Shown here piece after piece: positions 1 through 8,135 of a stretch of 64,000 bases of DNA. A program made the translations under genes and the position numbers. This DNA is from Lentisalinibacter salinarum (GTDB lineage: Bacteria > Pseudomonadota > Gammaproteobacteria > Steroidobacterales > Woeseiaceae): assembly GCF_040706555.1 (NCBI RefSeq), contig NZ_JAPDRH010000002.1, positions 372,001-436,000 on the forward strand, given 5' to 3'. The notes beneath the pieces were generated by a model. The model had not been told where the DNA came from and ran no database searches. It was given only the letters and a program-made list of their open reading frames with translations. The number at the start of each line of letters is the position of its first letter. Position 1 is the first letter of the stretch.

Positions 1-296
1 CCGGCCTCGACCTTGACGGACACGCCATACCGAAGCAGCCCATAGACTGCCTGATTGTTCGCATAGAGATTGCGGCTTGAATTGGTCGCTGCACTGCGCA
101 GCTGATAGAGGGTCGCGCTGAGTTGTTCGGGGCTGTAGCCCCGCCGTTCAAGCCATTGCGTCAGATACCGCTCTTCGATGTTGCTGTTATCAGCACGATC
201 GCTCCAATCGCCATAGAATTTATAGTCGAGCTGGTCCCGGAAGAGCTGGATCACCCGGCGCTGTGTCACCTTTTCTGCCTTCCGGACATCACTCAT
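1..296 (-). CDS. hsdR: Type I restriction enzyme R subunit, N-terminal part (runs off the left edge)
   Basis: Translating the minus strand from an ATG at 296 gives about 98 residues starting MSDVRKAEKVTQRRVIQLF and continuing with FRDQLDYKFYGDWSDR, the typical start of HsdR proteins, which then carry the endonuclease and helicase domains (outside the window). HsdR is the translocating and cleaving subunit of the type I complex and works with HsdM and HsdS. Its ATG overlaps the hsdS stop as ATGA, so it is translationally coupled and third in the hsdM-hsdS-hsdR order. The frame is open to the window edge. The assignment rests on N-terminal similarity plus operon position. Confidence 0.85.
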   Translation of the reverse strand, partial: MSDVRKAEKVTQRRVIQLFRDQLDYKFYGDWSDRADNSNIEERYLTQWLERRGYSPEQLSATLYQLRSAATNSSRNLYANNQAVYGLLRYGVSVKVEA

Positions 297-1483
297 ACCA
301 GTCGCACTCTCCCCGTGAGCAACTCCTGCATCATCCCTTCTCTAATTTGCCTGCCTTTCTCAAGACGTGCTTCCAGGACATCAAGCTCAGAATCCATATG
401 CGCCAAGATCTCGGCGATCGCGTCCTGCTCCCGTTCATCGGAAGGCAGTCGCACTGTGATCTTGTACATTTCAGACTTATTGAGCTTGGCTCGGGTCCCA
501 CTCGCCAAAAACGGTCGGATATCTTTGTGAACAAGTGAATAGAACAAGAAGTCCTGAGAGTATCCTTCTCTGGCTTTCAGAATGTGCGCGTGGTTATTAA
601 CCCAAAATCGCCCGGACATCCTGTATGCGATTGGGCGCGTATCATATTCATCGAAATGCCCACCGTCCTCCGCGATCAGAATTACGTCATCTTCAATCGC
701 ATATGAGTCGATGTAGTCAAGAACACCATTTGCTCCACAATATGGATAAGGCCCGCGCATTGTCATACGCTGCGAACCGCTAAGTGGCTCGCGAAGATTG
801 TCGAGACAGTCTGCTATTTGCTTTATCGTTTTTTCCTGCCACTCGCCTTTGAAGCCTGGAACTCGACACCGACCGGAAAGCAGTTCCTGCATCGCGCCCT
901 GTCTGATGAGGCGTTTCTTCTCGATGAGTTTTTCAAGTGCGACGATTAAGCTATCGGCGTCCATTAGAGCTTCAACAATACCAACTTGCTCCCGAACGGG
1001 CGGCAAGGGAATGGCCATGCGTGCGACCATGTCACGACGAACTGAGTCTACAGACGACTTGGCGGTCATCTGCATTATCCGGTCATAGAATTTCGAAGCG
1101 AAAACGAGATAAAAAAAGTATCCGGAAATTCTGTCCGAAAAATCCGACATCACATACACGCGCTGGTGAACATCGAATTTGCCGTCGATATAGTGGAAAA
1201 TCTTGCCAGTTCCGACACCATCCCCCGCTGTTAAGACAGCTTCTGTATCAAACGAATAACTGTTGATCCTCTCAACATTTTGAGATCGCACATAAAAGGG
1301 ATAAGTCCCTCCTGCAACCCGGTCCTGAGTGTTTCGACTGCCGGTTGTTATGGAGGCAATGTCTTCAACATATACTGCTTCCCAATCGTCAGGAATAGGA
1401 CCGGCTTCGGAATCTTTGAACCGGTCGAGCCTTTCTTGTGCTTGCATTTCCTGATGGGCCGTGAGTGCCAAGTCCATCACCAC
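293..1483 (-). CDS. hsdS: Type I restriction-modification specificity subunit HsdS
   Basis: This 396-residue protein has the two-fold repeated HsdS layout. Target recognition domain 1 begins near residue 29 (PIPDDWEAVYVEDIASI). A helical spacer follows at about 170-210 (EALMDADSLIVALEKLIEKK, then QGAMQELLSGRCRVPGF). Target recognition domain 2 starts at GEWQEKTIKQIADCL, and the spacer repeats at the C-terminus (AEILAHMDSELDVLEARLEK, then MMQELLTGRVRLV). HsdS chooses the bipartite DNA target for both methylation and cleavage. The start overlaps the end of hsdM by 7 bp and the stop overlaps the hsdR start, so the three genes form a coupled operon. The recognition sequence cannot be read from the protein. 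Confidence 0.93.
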   Translation of the reverse strand: MVMDLALTAHQEMQAQERLDRFKDSEAGPIPDDWEAVYVEDIASITTGSRNTQDRVAGGTYPFYVRSQNVERINSYSFDTEAVLTAGDGVGTGKIFHYIDGKFDVHQRVYVMSDFSDRISGYFFYLVFASKFYDRIMQMTAKSSVDSVRRDMVARMAIPLPPVREQVGIVEALMDADSLIVALEKLIEKKRLIRQGAMQELLSGRCRVPGFKGEWQEKTIKQIADCLDNLREPLSGSQRMTMRGPYPYCGANGVLDYIDSYAIEDDVILIAEDGGHFDEYDTRPIAYRMSGRFWVNNHAHILKAREGYSQDFLFYSLVHKDIRPFLASGTRAKLNKSEMYKITVRLPSDEREQDAIAEILAHMDSELDVLEARLEKGRQIREGMMQELLTGRVRLV

Positions 1484-4188
1484 GCGAACCCCATCCGCTC
1501 AAGATGCTGATTGACCGTCGTCTCGAGATTGGCAACGCGCGCGACTATCTCAGGCAGAGGCAAGCCGTAGCGCTTTGCAAGCAAAATAACGCGCTCGGAC
1601 AGCGAATGACTGATTCGATCCATCTCTTCTTCGATCGTCGTGCCGACAGCCTCTAGCCACTTATCATCTACGACGAGTGTTTTAACCTCATCGACTGTGA
1701 GCTCCGGGCACTTGTTGTATACCGCATCATCAAGCTCTCGCTCGGCACGTTTTAGCCCGCTCTTCAAAGCCGACTCTTGGGCCAACAATTCAAGATACTT
1801 CTCAATAATCCGCAAGTCCTCGTACTGCGGACTCTCTACATCCTCTTGCATTTTTGACTGAATCAATTCAGAAGCTTTTTCTCGCAAATTCTTGAGAATT
1901 TTCCTATCCGCGTTCAGCGCCTTCACCTGACCCAAATAGCGGGTCAACTCCTCAATTTCTTGCGCGGAATCGGTGCTTTTCAAAGCGGATTTAACATTGG
2001 CCTGCGTGATGTTTCCTTTCGCGTTTTCACACGCCTGCAACGCATCACGCTCGGATAACTCAGCGATAGCGCCAATTGCGCTCTGAATCTGGCGGGACAG
2101 GCTATCGACCTGGCGATAGGTATCAGGCTCCTCGTGCTGCCAAACGAGGTCGAGCACGTCGTTCCATGCCGCCTCGGCTTCACCCTTGTTCCCGACGCCG
2201 GCGAGGGCCCCTTCATCGCTACCGTGCTCTTCTTCGATCTCCAGCTTCTCTGCCTCAGCGGCCTCGAGTTCAGCGGCGAGCCGTTCGATCTCCTCTTGCT
2301 CCTCTGCAAAGAAGCGGGCAACGATGTACTCCTTAGGAATGAGATCGCAGGTCCAACCCTTATCTTTCTCCTTTCCGTTCTTGGCTTTCTCGATGATACG
2401 ATAAATTTCGGCCTTCCATCCCTCGGCAGCGATGAGGTGGCAATCGTCCTGCATCGTCTCTGCCCAGTAATCCATCAGGTGCTGATAGATGTCATATTTG
2501 TCGACCAACGGCTTATCGGTGTAGTGAGCCAGCAGATCTTCAGAGATATCGAAGACCACCTGCGTTGGATCGCAGCCCGCATCTAGGCCCTTGAGGTAAG
2601 ATGCTGTACGCGCCCGCCACTCATCGTAGTGCGTGCGCATCTCCTCACGGAAGGCGACAAACTCACCATGCTTGAATATCGTTGAACCGACTTCGGACTT
2701 TTCGACCTTTAGCTCAAAATAACCCGGCCGGCATTCACCGACCAGGTCCTGCTTCATCGTCGGATAGACGGCCCAGTAGGGCTGCAGGGCGTTGATGTCC
2801 GCCTCCGGGATACCGCCGCGCAGGTGCCCCTCGATGTCCTGGCGGTCTTCCTCTTCCTGGCTATCAATATATCTTGGAAGATTGAGATTGAACTCGTTCT
2901 TCTCAATCTCCGAAAGCGCCACCATACGGGCGTAACCGGGAATGTCGTTCCCCTTCCAAAAGGTATCGACGATCCGGTGCATATCCTGCGAGCGCAGTCG
3001 GTTTTTTGGGCCATCCTTCATGAATCCGTGACTGGCATCGACCATGAAAATGCCCTTGCGCGCCTGGGCGTTTTCTTTGTCGATAACAACAATGCAGGCC
3101 GGGATGCCCGTGCCATAGAAAAGGTTTGCCGGTAAACCGATGATCGCACGGATATACCCCTTGCGGACAAGCGAACGGCGGATATCGGCTTCTGCATGAC
3201 CTCGAAACAGGACCCCATGTGGCAAAATGCAGGCGCCTTTTCCTGCAGACTTAAGCGAGCGCACGATATGCAGTAAATATGCGTAGTCACCCTGTTTGAC
3301 TGGCGGAACGCCATAGCCCCGGAAGCGGTCGTGGGGATCATTCTCCGGATCGAGACCCGTCGTCCAGCGCTTATCACTAAAGGGAGGATTAGCGACAACG
3401 TAATCGAAGGTCTTCAGGCTCTCGCCATCAAGAAATTTTGGGTCAGCCAGCGAGTTACCCTGGCGGATCTCCGCTGTAGGATAGTCGTGCAGGATCATGT
3501 TCATCCGCGCCAAACCACTCGTCGCCGCATCTTTCTCCTGCCCGTATAGCGTGACGTTGGTGCCGGCCTGATCCCCGACCTTTAGCAGGAGCGATCCGGA
3601 GCCGCAGGTCGGGTCATAGACGGTCGTCTGCGAACTCGTGCTTGCAACCTTAATCCCGAGAAGCTGCGCCATAACGCGACTGACCTCGGCGGGCGTGTAG
3701 AACTGACCCTTGCTCTTGCCGCTCTCGGTAGCGAAGTGCCGCATGAGGTACTCGTAGGCATCGCCGAGAATGTCGTCCCCGTCCGCGCGGTTGCTCCTGA
3801 AATCGAGCGAGGGGCTTTCAAAGACAGCAATCAGATTGGTGAGACGGTCGACTTTCTCCTTACCGTCACCGAGCTTCACCGAATCATTAAAGTCCGGAAA
3901 ATCTGCTTGTGAGAGCTGCTGGTTGGATGCGGCAAGCGGGGCGACAACCTTCTTATTGATCTGATCGCCAATATCGGATTTGCCCTTGAGCGCGACCATG
4001 TCGGCGAAGCTGGCCCCTTCCGGAACAGTGATGGGGGCATAGGCCTCTCCGGCGTATTTGTCGCTGATATATTTGATGAAGAGCAGCGAGAGCACATAGT
4101 CCTTGTACATGCTCGCATCCATGCCGCCACGGAGCGCGTCGCAGCTCGCCCACAAGGACCGGTAGATCTCAGATTTCTTGGTTGCCAT
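1477..4188 (-). CDS. hsdM: Type I restriction-modification methyltransferase HsdM with a long C-terminal extension
   Basis: This 903-residue N6-adenine methyltransferase has an HsdM N-terminal helical domain (SLWASCDALRGGMDASMYKD), the SAM-binding motif DPTCGSGSLLLK near residue 192 and the catalytic NPPFS motif near residue 267. Typical HsdM is about 500-550 residues. Here roughly 350 extra residues follow, including a Glu/Ala-rich predicted coiled coil (QEEIERLAAELEAAEAEKLE) and further helical segments. Long HsdM forms exist in databases, so this is a subtype rather than an accidental fusion. It methylates host DNA and forms the M2S core with HsdS. The 155 bp to abiEii upstream holds no recognised gene and could contain its promoter. 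Confidence 0.93.
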   Translation of the reverse strand: MATKKSEIYRSLWASCDALRGGMDASMYKDYVLSLLFIKYISDKYAGEAYAPITVPEGASFADMVALKGKSDIGDQINKKVVAPLAASNQQLSQADFPDFNDSVKLGDGKEKVDRLTNLIAVFESPSLDFRSNRADGDDILGDAYEYLMRHFATESGKSKGQFYTPAEVSRVMAQLLGIKVASTSSQTTVYDPTCGSGSLLLKVGDQAGTNVTLYGQEKDAATSGLARMNMILHDYPTAEIRQGNSLADPKFLDGESLKTFDYVVANPPFSDKRWTTGLDPENDPHDRFRGYGVPPVKQGDYAYLLHIVRSLKSAGKGACILPHGVLFRGHAEADIRRSLVRKGYIRAIIGLPANLFYGTGIPACIVVIDKENAQARKGIFMVDASHGFMKDGPKNRLRSQDMHRIVDTFWKGNDIPGYARMVALSEIEKNEFNLNLPRYIDSQEEEDRQDIEGHLRGGIPEADINALQPYWAVYPTMKQDLVGECRPGYFELKVEKSEVGSTIFKHGEFVAFREEMRTHYDEWRARTASYLKGLDAGCDPTQVVFDISEDLLAHYTDKPLVDKYDIYQHLMDYWAETMQDDCHLIAAEGWKAEIYRIIEKAKNGKEKDKGWTCDLIPKEYIVARFFAEEQEEIERLAAELEAAEAEKLEIEEEHGSDEGALAGVGNKGEAEAAWNDVLDLVWQHEEPDTYRQVDSLSRQIQSAIGAIAELSERDALQACENAKGNITQANVKSALKSTDSAQEIEELTRYLGQVKALNADRKILKNLREKASELIQSKMQEDVESPQYEDLRIIEKYLELLAQESALKSGLKRAERELDDAVYNKCPELTVDEVKTLVVDDKWLEAVGTTIEEEMDRISHSLSERVILLAKRYGLPLPEIVARVANLETTVNQHLERMGFAW

Positions 4189-4343
4189 TTACCCGTCTAT
4201 GTCCCTATCCGCATTATTCGAATTGAGCATTGTCTTAGCCAAGTTGCGCCTCCTCAAGACTGTGCGGAGTGCGGTCATTGGCCATACTCTCGTATAGCAA
4301 AGCGGAGACCATGAGGACAAATGGACTCTGCCTCGATCAGCCC

Positions 4344-5264
4344 TCACACCCCCAGCAAATCCTCGAGCTCGCTGACGATCTCCGACCGAGTATCGCGGCC
4401 GGCGCGCTCAAGGTTAATCTGTCGCCAGCGAACGGCCGGCAGATCCTCAACGCCCTCCTCGCCTATCAAAGCCCAGTCGGGCTCGCCGCGGAAGAAAGAG
4501 ATAACGAACTGCCGGTGGGCGGGCGGCATACCTTCAAGCAGCTGGGTGACAAGCGCCTCATGCGCCGCAATAAGCCGGTCCAGCGGAGGATCTTCGGCGG
4601 TCATCCCCGTGAAGTTGTTGTCATAGTCATGCTGAATATCACGGCACGGCAACCGGAGAAGCCGTTGCGGGGTCCTGTCGTGACTGATCATGTAGACAAT
4701 GACGGCCGTCCGGAGCGCATCCGTGATTCCCTCGTTATCGAGCAGCTGATGGACGTCAAACAGATCTCGGGGATGCTGACGGTCCAGAGCCGCCAGAATC
4801 TTGCCGGCAAAGAGATCCGGAAACGGGAGCACACTCATCTCCGCGAAGCCAAAGGCGTCTTCCGTCTGCGGCGACACAGCCATCAGCTTCGGCTCGTACA
4901 GAGATCCGCGTAGGACCGGAGTGACTTCAATCTTGATCTGCACACGATCCCGGGTGCGAATAACGAGCTTGCTGATTGTGTCCTGAGTAGCCGGCGCGGA
5001 CCTCGTGACAGCCACGCGATCTTCAGCAGCCTCTATACGCTGCGCGATGCGCTTTAGGGCCGCATCAATGTCAGCGAGCGATTCCTTGCGATCCGCAAGC
5101 GGCAAGTAGGTAAGGTCGATATCGACGGAAAGTCGCGGCAGGTCACGATAGAAGAGGTTGATCGCCGTGCCGCCTTTTAGTGCAAAGCAATCTTCTTCGG
5201 CAACGTGCGGGGGTGTCCGCACAAGAAGCTCAACCTGGCGGCGATAAACATCACTGAAGGCCAT
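4344..5264 (-). CDS. abiEii: AbiEii-type nucleotidyltransferase toxin (type IV toxin-antitoxin)
   Basis: A 306-residue protein is read from the ATG at 5264 (MAFSDVYRRQVELLVRT), chosen over a longer frame because GGAGG lies just upstream and the family starts near here. It shows the nucleotidyltransferase motifs LKGGTAINLF (about residue 30) and SVDIDLTYLP (about 45), with the Asp-Ile-Asp metal-binding pair. AbiEii toxins transfer nucleotides to tRNA or other targets and cause abortive infection or persistence in the type IV systems studied. The start overlaps abiEi by 14 bp. It lies directly upstream of hsdM on the same strand, making a combined defence cluster. Confidence 0.88.
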   Translation of the reverse strand: MAFSDVYRRQVELLVRTPPHVAEEDCFALKGGTAINLFYRDLPRLSVDIDLTYLPLADRKESLADIDAALKRIAQRIEAAEDRVAVTRSAPATQDTISKLVIRTRDRVQIKIEVTPVLRGSLYEPKLMAVSPQTEDAFGFAEMSVLPFPDLFAGKILAALDRQHPRDLFDVHQLLDNEGITDALRTAVIVYMISHDRTPQRLLRLPCRDIQHDYDNNFTGMTAEDPPLDRLIAAHEALVTQLLEGMPPAHRQFVISFFRGEPDWALIGEEGVEDLPAVRWRQINLERAGRDTRSEIVSELEDLLGV

Positions 5265-6090
5265 GGAGGGCCTCCGGGACCGTGATGTTGTAGACAGGAT
5301 CGAGCTTGCCACCCTTGACGAGCATACGTTTGCCTTTGCCGAGATCGATCGCACTCTTATCCAGATGGCTAAGCCAGCGGTGCCGATGGCGATCGGCGAA
5401 GAAGAAGAAGAGGCGCTTGACCTTGATGCTGCTTGCCTCCTCGAGCAGCTTCTGTAGCCGACGGGGGCTCAGCGAAGAAAGCCCTTCCATGAGCGCATCA
5501 GCGTGATCAAAGGTCTCGTTTTTGGGAAGCTCGTCCAGAAGCTCAAGGAAGGCGCGCTCGGGTGTGGACATCACGAGCGGCCACTTCCATGTGCCCCATG
5601 GCGTTAGTCGCAAGGCGCCAGGCAATGTCTTCTCGACCGCGTCAGATCGATCCGGTGAGAGATCGAGCTGGTCGGTATAGTCCGGTATCGGCGGCAAGAA
5701 ACGCGTCCGGTTGTGAGATTTGAATTTCTGCTCGACCGGAAGCTTGCCGAGCCATCCGGGCAGTTTTTGATCGGCATAGAGATGGATTGTCTGTTGCCGG
5801 TGCGAGAGATAGTGGGCGTAGCCCTGCGTCTCCAGCGCCGTGCGACCGCCGACAGAGACTGGAAACTGCATCAGCGTCTGAAGCGATATGACGACCTGCT
5901 CCCAGCTCAGGGAACCGCGCCGCCGCCGGTAGACGCCGCGCGCCGGCTGCTCAAGCCAGTCGGCATTGAGGTACCGGCTACGGAGTGAGCCGTAATAGCC
6001 GTTTCGCTCCATCCAGGCAGCATCAACCAGCAGACCCTCCGGCAGGTCCTTCTCAAGCTGGTTTATCTTTTTGTACTTTTGCTCACTCAT
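5251..6090 (-). CDS. abiEi: AbiEi-type antitoxin and autorepressor
   Basis: This 279-residue protein starts MSEQKYKKINQLEKDLPEGL. It has an N-terminal winged-helix-like region (LVDAAWMERNGYYGSLRSRY) followed by the AbiEi/COG5340-type domain (SVGGRTALETQGYAHYLSH). AbiEi antitoxins counter AbiEii without a stable complex and repress their own promoter by binding inverted repeats with the N-terminal domain. Consistent with that, two TTCACT/AGTGA inverted repeats lie at and upstream of the start codon. No Shine-Dalgarno sequence is visible before this ATG, so a leaderless message is possible. abiEii overlaps its 3' end. Confidence 0.85.
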   Translation of the reverse strand: MSEQKYKKINQLEKDLPEGLLVDAAWMERNGYYGSLRSRYLNADWLEQPARGVYRRRRGSLSWEQVVISLQTLMQFPVSVGGRTALETQGYAHYLSHRQQTIHLYADQKLPGWLGKLPVEQKFKSHNRTRFLPPIPDYTDQLDLSPDRSDAVEKTLPGALRLTPWGTWKWPLVMSTPERAFLELLDELPKNETFDHADALMEGLSSLSPRRLQKLLEEASSIKVKRLFFFFADRHRHRWLSHLDKSAIDLGKGKRMLVKGGKLDPVYNITVPEALHGLQ

Positions 6091-6095
6091 AGTGA
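6083..6095. promoter_or_regulatory. Candidate AbiEi operator spanning the abiEi start codon
   Basis: The 13-bp sequence TCACT-CAT-AGTGA is a perfect palindrome with 5-bp arms. The three central bases are the complement of the abiEi ATG. It shares half-sites with the palindrome 66 bp upstream (centre to centre). Assignment as an operator is an inference from the known autoregulation of AbiE systems. Confidence 0.5.
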
Positions 6096-6147
6096 ATAAA
6101 TTAGCAGATTCCCAAACCGGCGCCTAGTTTAAAAATCTTCTCAAAAG

Positions 6148-6162
6148 TTCACTTAAAGTGAA
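6148..6162. promoter_or_regulatory. Candidate upstream AbiEi operator
   Basis: TTCACTT-A-AAGTGAA is a perfect 7-1-7 inverted repeat with the same TTCACT core as the repeat across the abiEi start codon. The DNA between the two sites is AT-rich and is the likely abiEi promoter region, though I see no convincing -35/-10 pair. From here to 6385 I see no gene or other clear feature. Confidence 0.5.
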
Positions 6163-6385
6163 AAAATGCGAGGAAAAGTAAACTCTGGCAGTTTGAATTC
6201 TTGCCACAAACTCGCCATACAGCGAAAAAGACTGAATGAGAGAATGGCCGACTACGAAAGAAAGTTACCAATATCAGCTTCAAACTCTGCGTCCTCACGG
6301 AGCGGCTGAGCCAGTACCGTGAGGAAACGGTTGACCAGGATTCAAGCGGCGGAAGTCATCTGGTCCGACGTAGGGATATGCACTC

Positions 6386-6427
6386 CGCCGCGTCACTACC
6401 TGCGCGAAGCGCTGTAGTGACGCGGCG
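6386..6427. repeat. Long palindrome at the left end of recombination module A
   Basis: Arms CGCCGCGTCACTAC (6386-6399) and GTAGTGACGCGGCG (6414-6427) are perfectly complementary over 14 bp. The 14-nt middle can itself fold as GCGC-GAA-GCGC. An almost identical palindrome opens the second module at 15313. Sequence similarity between the two modules effectively begins here, so it marks the boundary of the duplicated unit. Confidence 0.8.
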
Positions 6428-7268
6428 CCGAATCCGCGGATTTGCGCGGACTGCAGCCAAAATCCACGAATGACGGGCGAGTGATGCAGAAATTTTCGCC
6501 GCGAATAATGGGGCGTAAATAATAGGCGATTTCCCGTCTCTCAAGAGCTTCCGGGAATGCGAGTCAGAGGCTGCAACACCACTGGCCACTGCGCATTCCG
6601 ATCCCTTTCCGAACCGATAAAGACCCGTCTCTACCAATTGCTCGGTCGAGTAGTAGTAGGAGTCAGGAGACACGATGGGACGGCACCAGACAACAATGGA
6701 CGGGAACCCTGTAGAGCGTGGCAATTGAAGCCGAGACGCAGGCTTTACAAGCCGAGAAATCGGGTCTAGTTTTCCAAGCATGATCCGCAGCCGCTGCGGT
6801 AAAGCGGCACCTGGCAGGGGTTAGCCTGTCTGGGGTCAGGGAGTCTCTTCGAGACTGCTTGATCCAAACCGGGATCAGATAGCCCGGCCTTTTCAAATTC
6901 GCGGAACGCCCCTGGTTCCGCATGTTCATGAAAAATCGCTGGCGTCCCCGCCAGCTTTTCCAAATCGTCAGGACCTCTGCGTCCGGCAATTTTTCTAGCC
7001 CAGTGCTTCAGGCGCAGATCCGTTCTCGTATCCATTAGCCAAAAGGAGGTGAATCACCGTTCGTACTGGCCCCTCGGGGCCACTGGTAGCCGCCGGCCGA
7101 GCCCTCAACAGAGGGCCACCGGCGAACCTGATCGAGGCTTCAGGCCGTAGGGACTTCGTGTCCCTTTGGGACTGGTGTCCCTGGACCGACTCCGAGATTT
7201 TCTCGGACCTCGTAGGCCCACCGGGCTGCGAGCTGGTCAGAAAAACTAACCGAACGAGATCTAGCACC
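6428..7268 (+). other. Conserved hairpin-rich non-coding region, copy A
   Basis: About 840 bp with no convincing gene is conserved with the region at 15353-16201. Visible structures include GGAATGCG/CGCATTCC (6554-6561 with 6592-6599), a GGCTT/AAGCC hairpin just before 6760, and a dense set of hairpins at 7068-7228. Several stems differ in sequence between the two copies but remain paired, which favours a structural role. Minus-strand reading frames are open here (for example 6356-6781), but the copies differ by frame-breaking indels further along, so I do not call a protein. It could be a regulatory RNA, a leader for the recombinase operon, or a DNA processing site. Confidence 0.6.
7068..7228 (+). 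promoter_or_regulatory. Structured leader of recombinase operon A
   Basis: Six short hairpins follow one another: GGCCCC/GGGGCC (7068-7081); CGCCGG/CCGGCG enclosing GCCCTC/GAGGGC (7091-7124); AGGGAC/GTCCCT (7149-7165); GGGAC/GTCCC (7168-7181); TCCGAG/CTCGGA (7191-7207); and GCCC/GGGC just after 7213. A strong ribosome-binding-like AAAAGGAGG at 7041-7049 precedes them but has no good start codon after it. The leader ends 40 bp before the first recombinase gene. A folded 5' untranslated region or stand-alone RNA is inferred. Confidence 0.5.
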
Positions 7269-8135
7269 ATGAAGGACCTGAACTACCAGCTGAAAGCCCT
7301 CTGCCGGAACAACCGGGACGGGAGCCATGCGACACGGGAGATTCGAGAACGCCTTTTGAGCCAGATGGCCAATCAGCTGCTGGAACTCGGCTACCGCCGT
7401 CTCCAGCCACGCTCGCTCAAACCGAAACACGTCGAGGCCCTGGTCTCTCTCTGGAAAGACCAGGGCCGCACCATTGGTACCGTGAAGAACCGCCTCGCAG
7501 TCCTCCGCTGGTGGGCCGCCAAGGTGAACCGGGCCAATGTGGTGGCCCGGGACAACGGTGCCTACGGTATTGGTGAACGCCAGTATGAAGCCCAGATCTC
7601 CAAGGCTCAGGATCTGGACCCCAGGAAGCTGGCGCGGATCAAAGACCCCTATCTCCGGCTGAGCCTCCGGCTCCAGGCCGAGTTCGGCCTCCGGCGTGAG
7701 GAAGCCATCAAGTTCACCCCCAGCTATGCCGTCCGCCAGGACCACATCCGCCTGAAGGCCAGCTGGACCAAGGGCGGGAGAGAACGGTCAGTACCGATCA
7801 CACGGGAGTCCCAGAGAGCCCTGCTCGAGGAGATCCACCGGTTCGTGGGCGGTGGCGCCCTGATCCCGCCGGGCCGGAACTACGTCGAGCAGCTGCGCTG
7901 CTACGAGCGCCAGACTAAGGCAGCAGAGCTGAAGAAGCTGCATGGGCTCCGGCATACCTATGCCCAGCGCCGCTATCGGGAACTCACCGGCTGGCCGGCG
8001 CCGGTGGCGGGCGGGCCCGCACGGAAGGCTCTGAGCCCGGAACAGCGGGCCATTGATGAAGAGGCCCGCGCCACTGTGACTGCAGAACTAGGCCACGGCC
8101 GCCTCGACATCACCAACACCTACCTGGGCCGATGA
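7269..8135 (+). CDS. Integrase_1-like tyrosine recombinase, copy A
   Basis: A 288-residue protein starting MKDLNYQLKALCRNNRDGSH. An N-terminal helical core-binding-like domain (about 1-110) precedes a catalytic domain with the tyrosine recombinase signature: Arg in GLRREEAIKF, Lys in WTKGGRERSV, HGLRHTYAQRRY, ELGHGRLDI and a Tyr at NTYLGR, the very C-terminus. It resembles the integrase domain-containing (PF12834/PF12835-like) family rather than phage lambda Int. The ATG at 7269 was chosen because it is shared with the near-identical copy at 16202, whereas upstream frames run into the hairpin leader. Its last bases overlap the next gene (ATGA), so the two are coupled. It probably works with the second recombinase two genes downstream. 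Confidence 0.85.
   Translation: MKDLNYQLKALCRNNRDGSHATREIRERLLSQMANQLLELGYRRLQPRSLKPKHVEALVSLWKDQGRTIGTVKNRLAVLRWWAAKVNRANVVARDNGAYGIGERQYEAQISKAQDLDPRKLARIKDPYLRLSLRLQAEFGLRREEAIKFTPSYAVRQDHIRLKASWTKGGRERSVPITRESQRALLEEIHRFVGGGALIPPGRNYVEQLRCYERQTKAAELKKLHGLRHTYAQRRYRELTGWPAPVAGGPARKALSPEQRAIDEEARATVTAELGHGRLDITNTYLGR

Noticed and set aside
6356..6781. Minus-strand open frame of 141 codons with a similar frame at 14862-15707
   Set aside because: Similarity is no better at protein than DNA level, adjoining frames are broken by indels between copies, and the region is rich in hairpins.
7041..7060. Strong Shine-Dalgarno-like AAAAGGAGG in the recombinase leader
   Set aside because: No start codon lies at proper spacing; the only GTG overlaps the motif itself.
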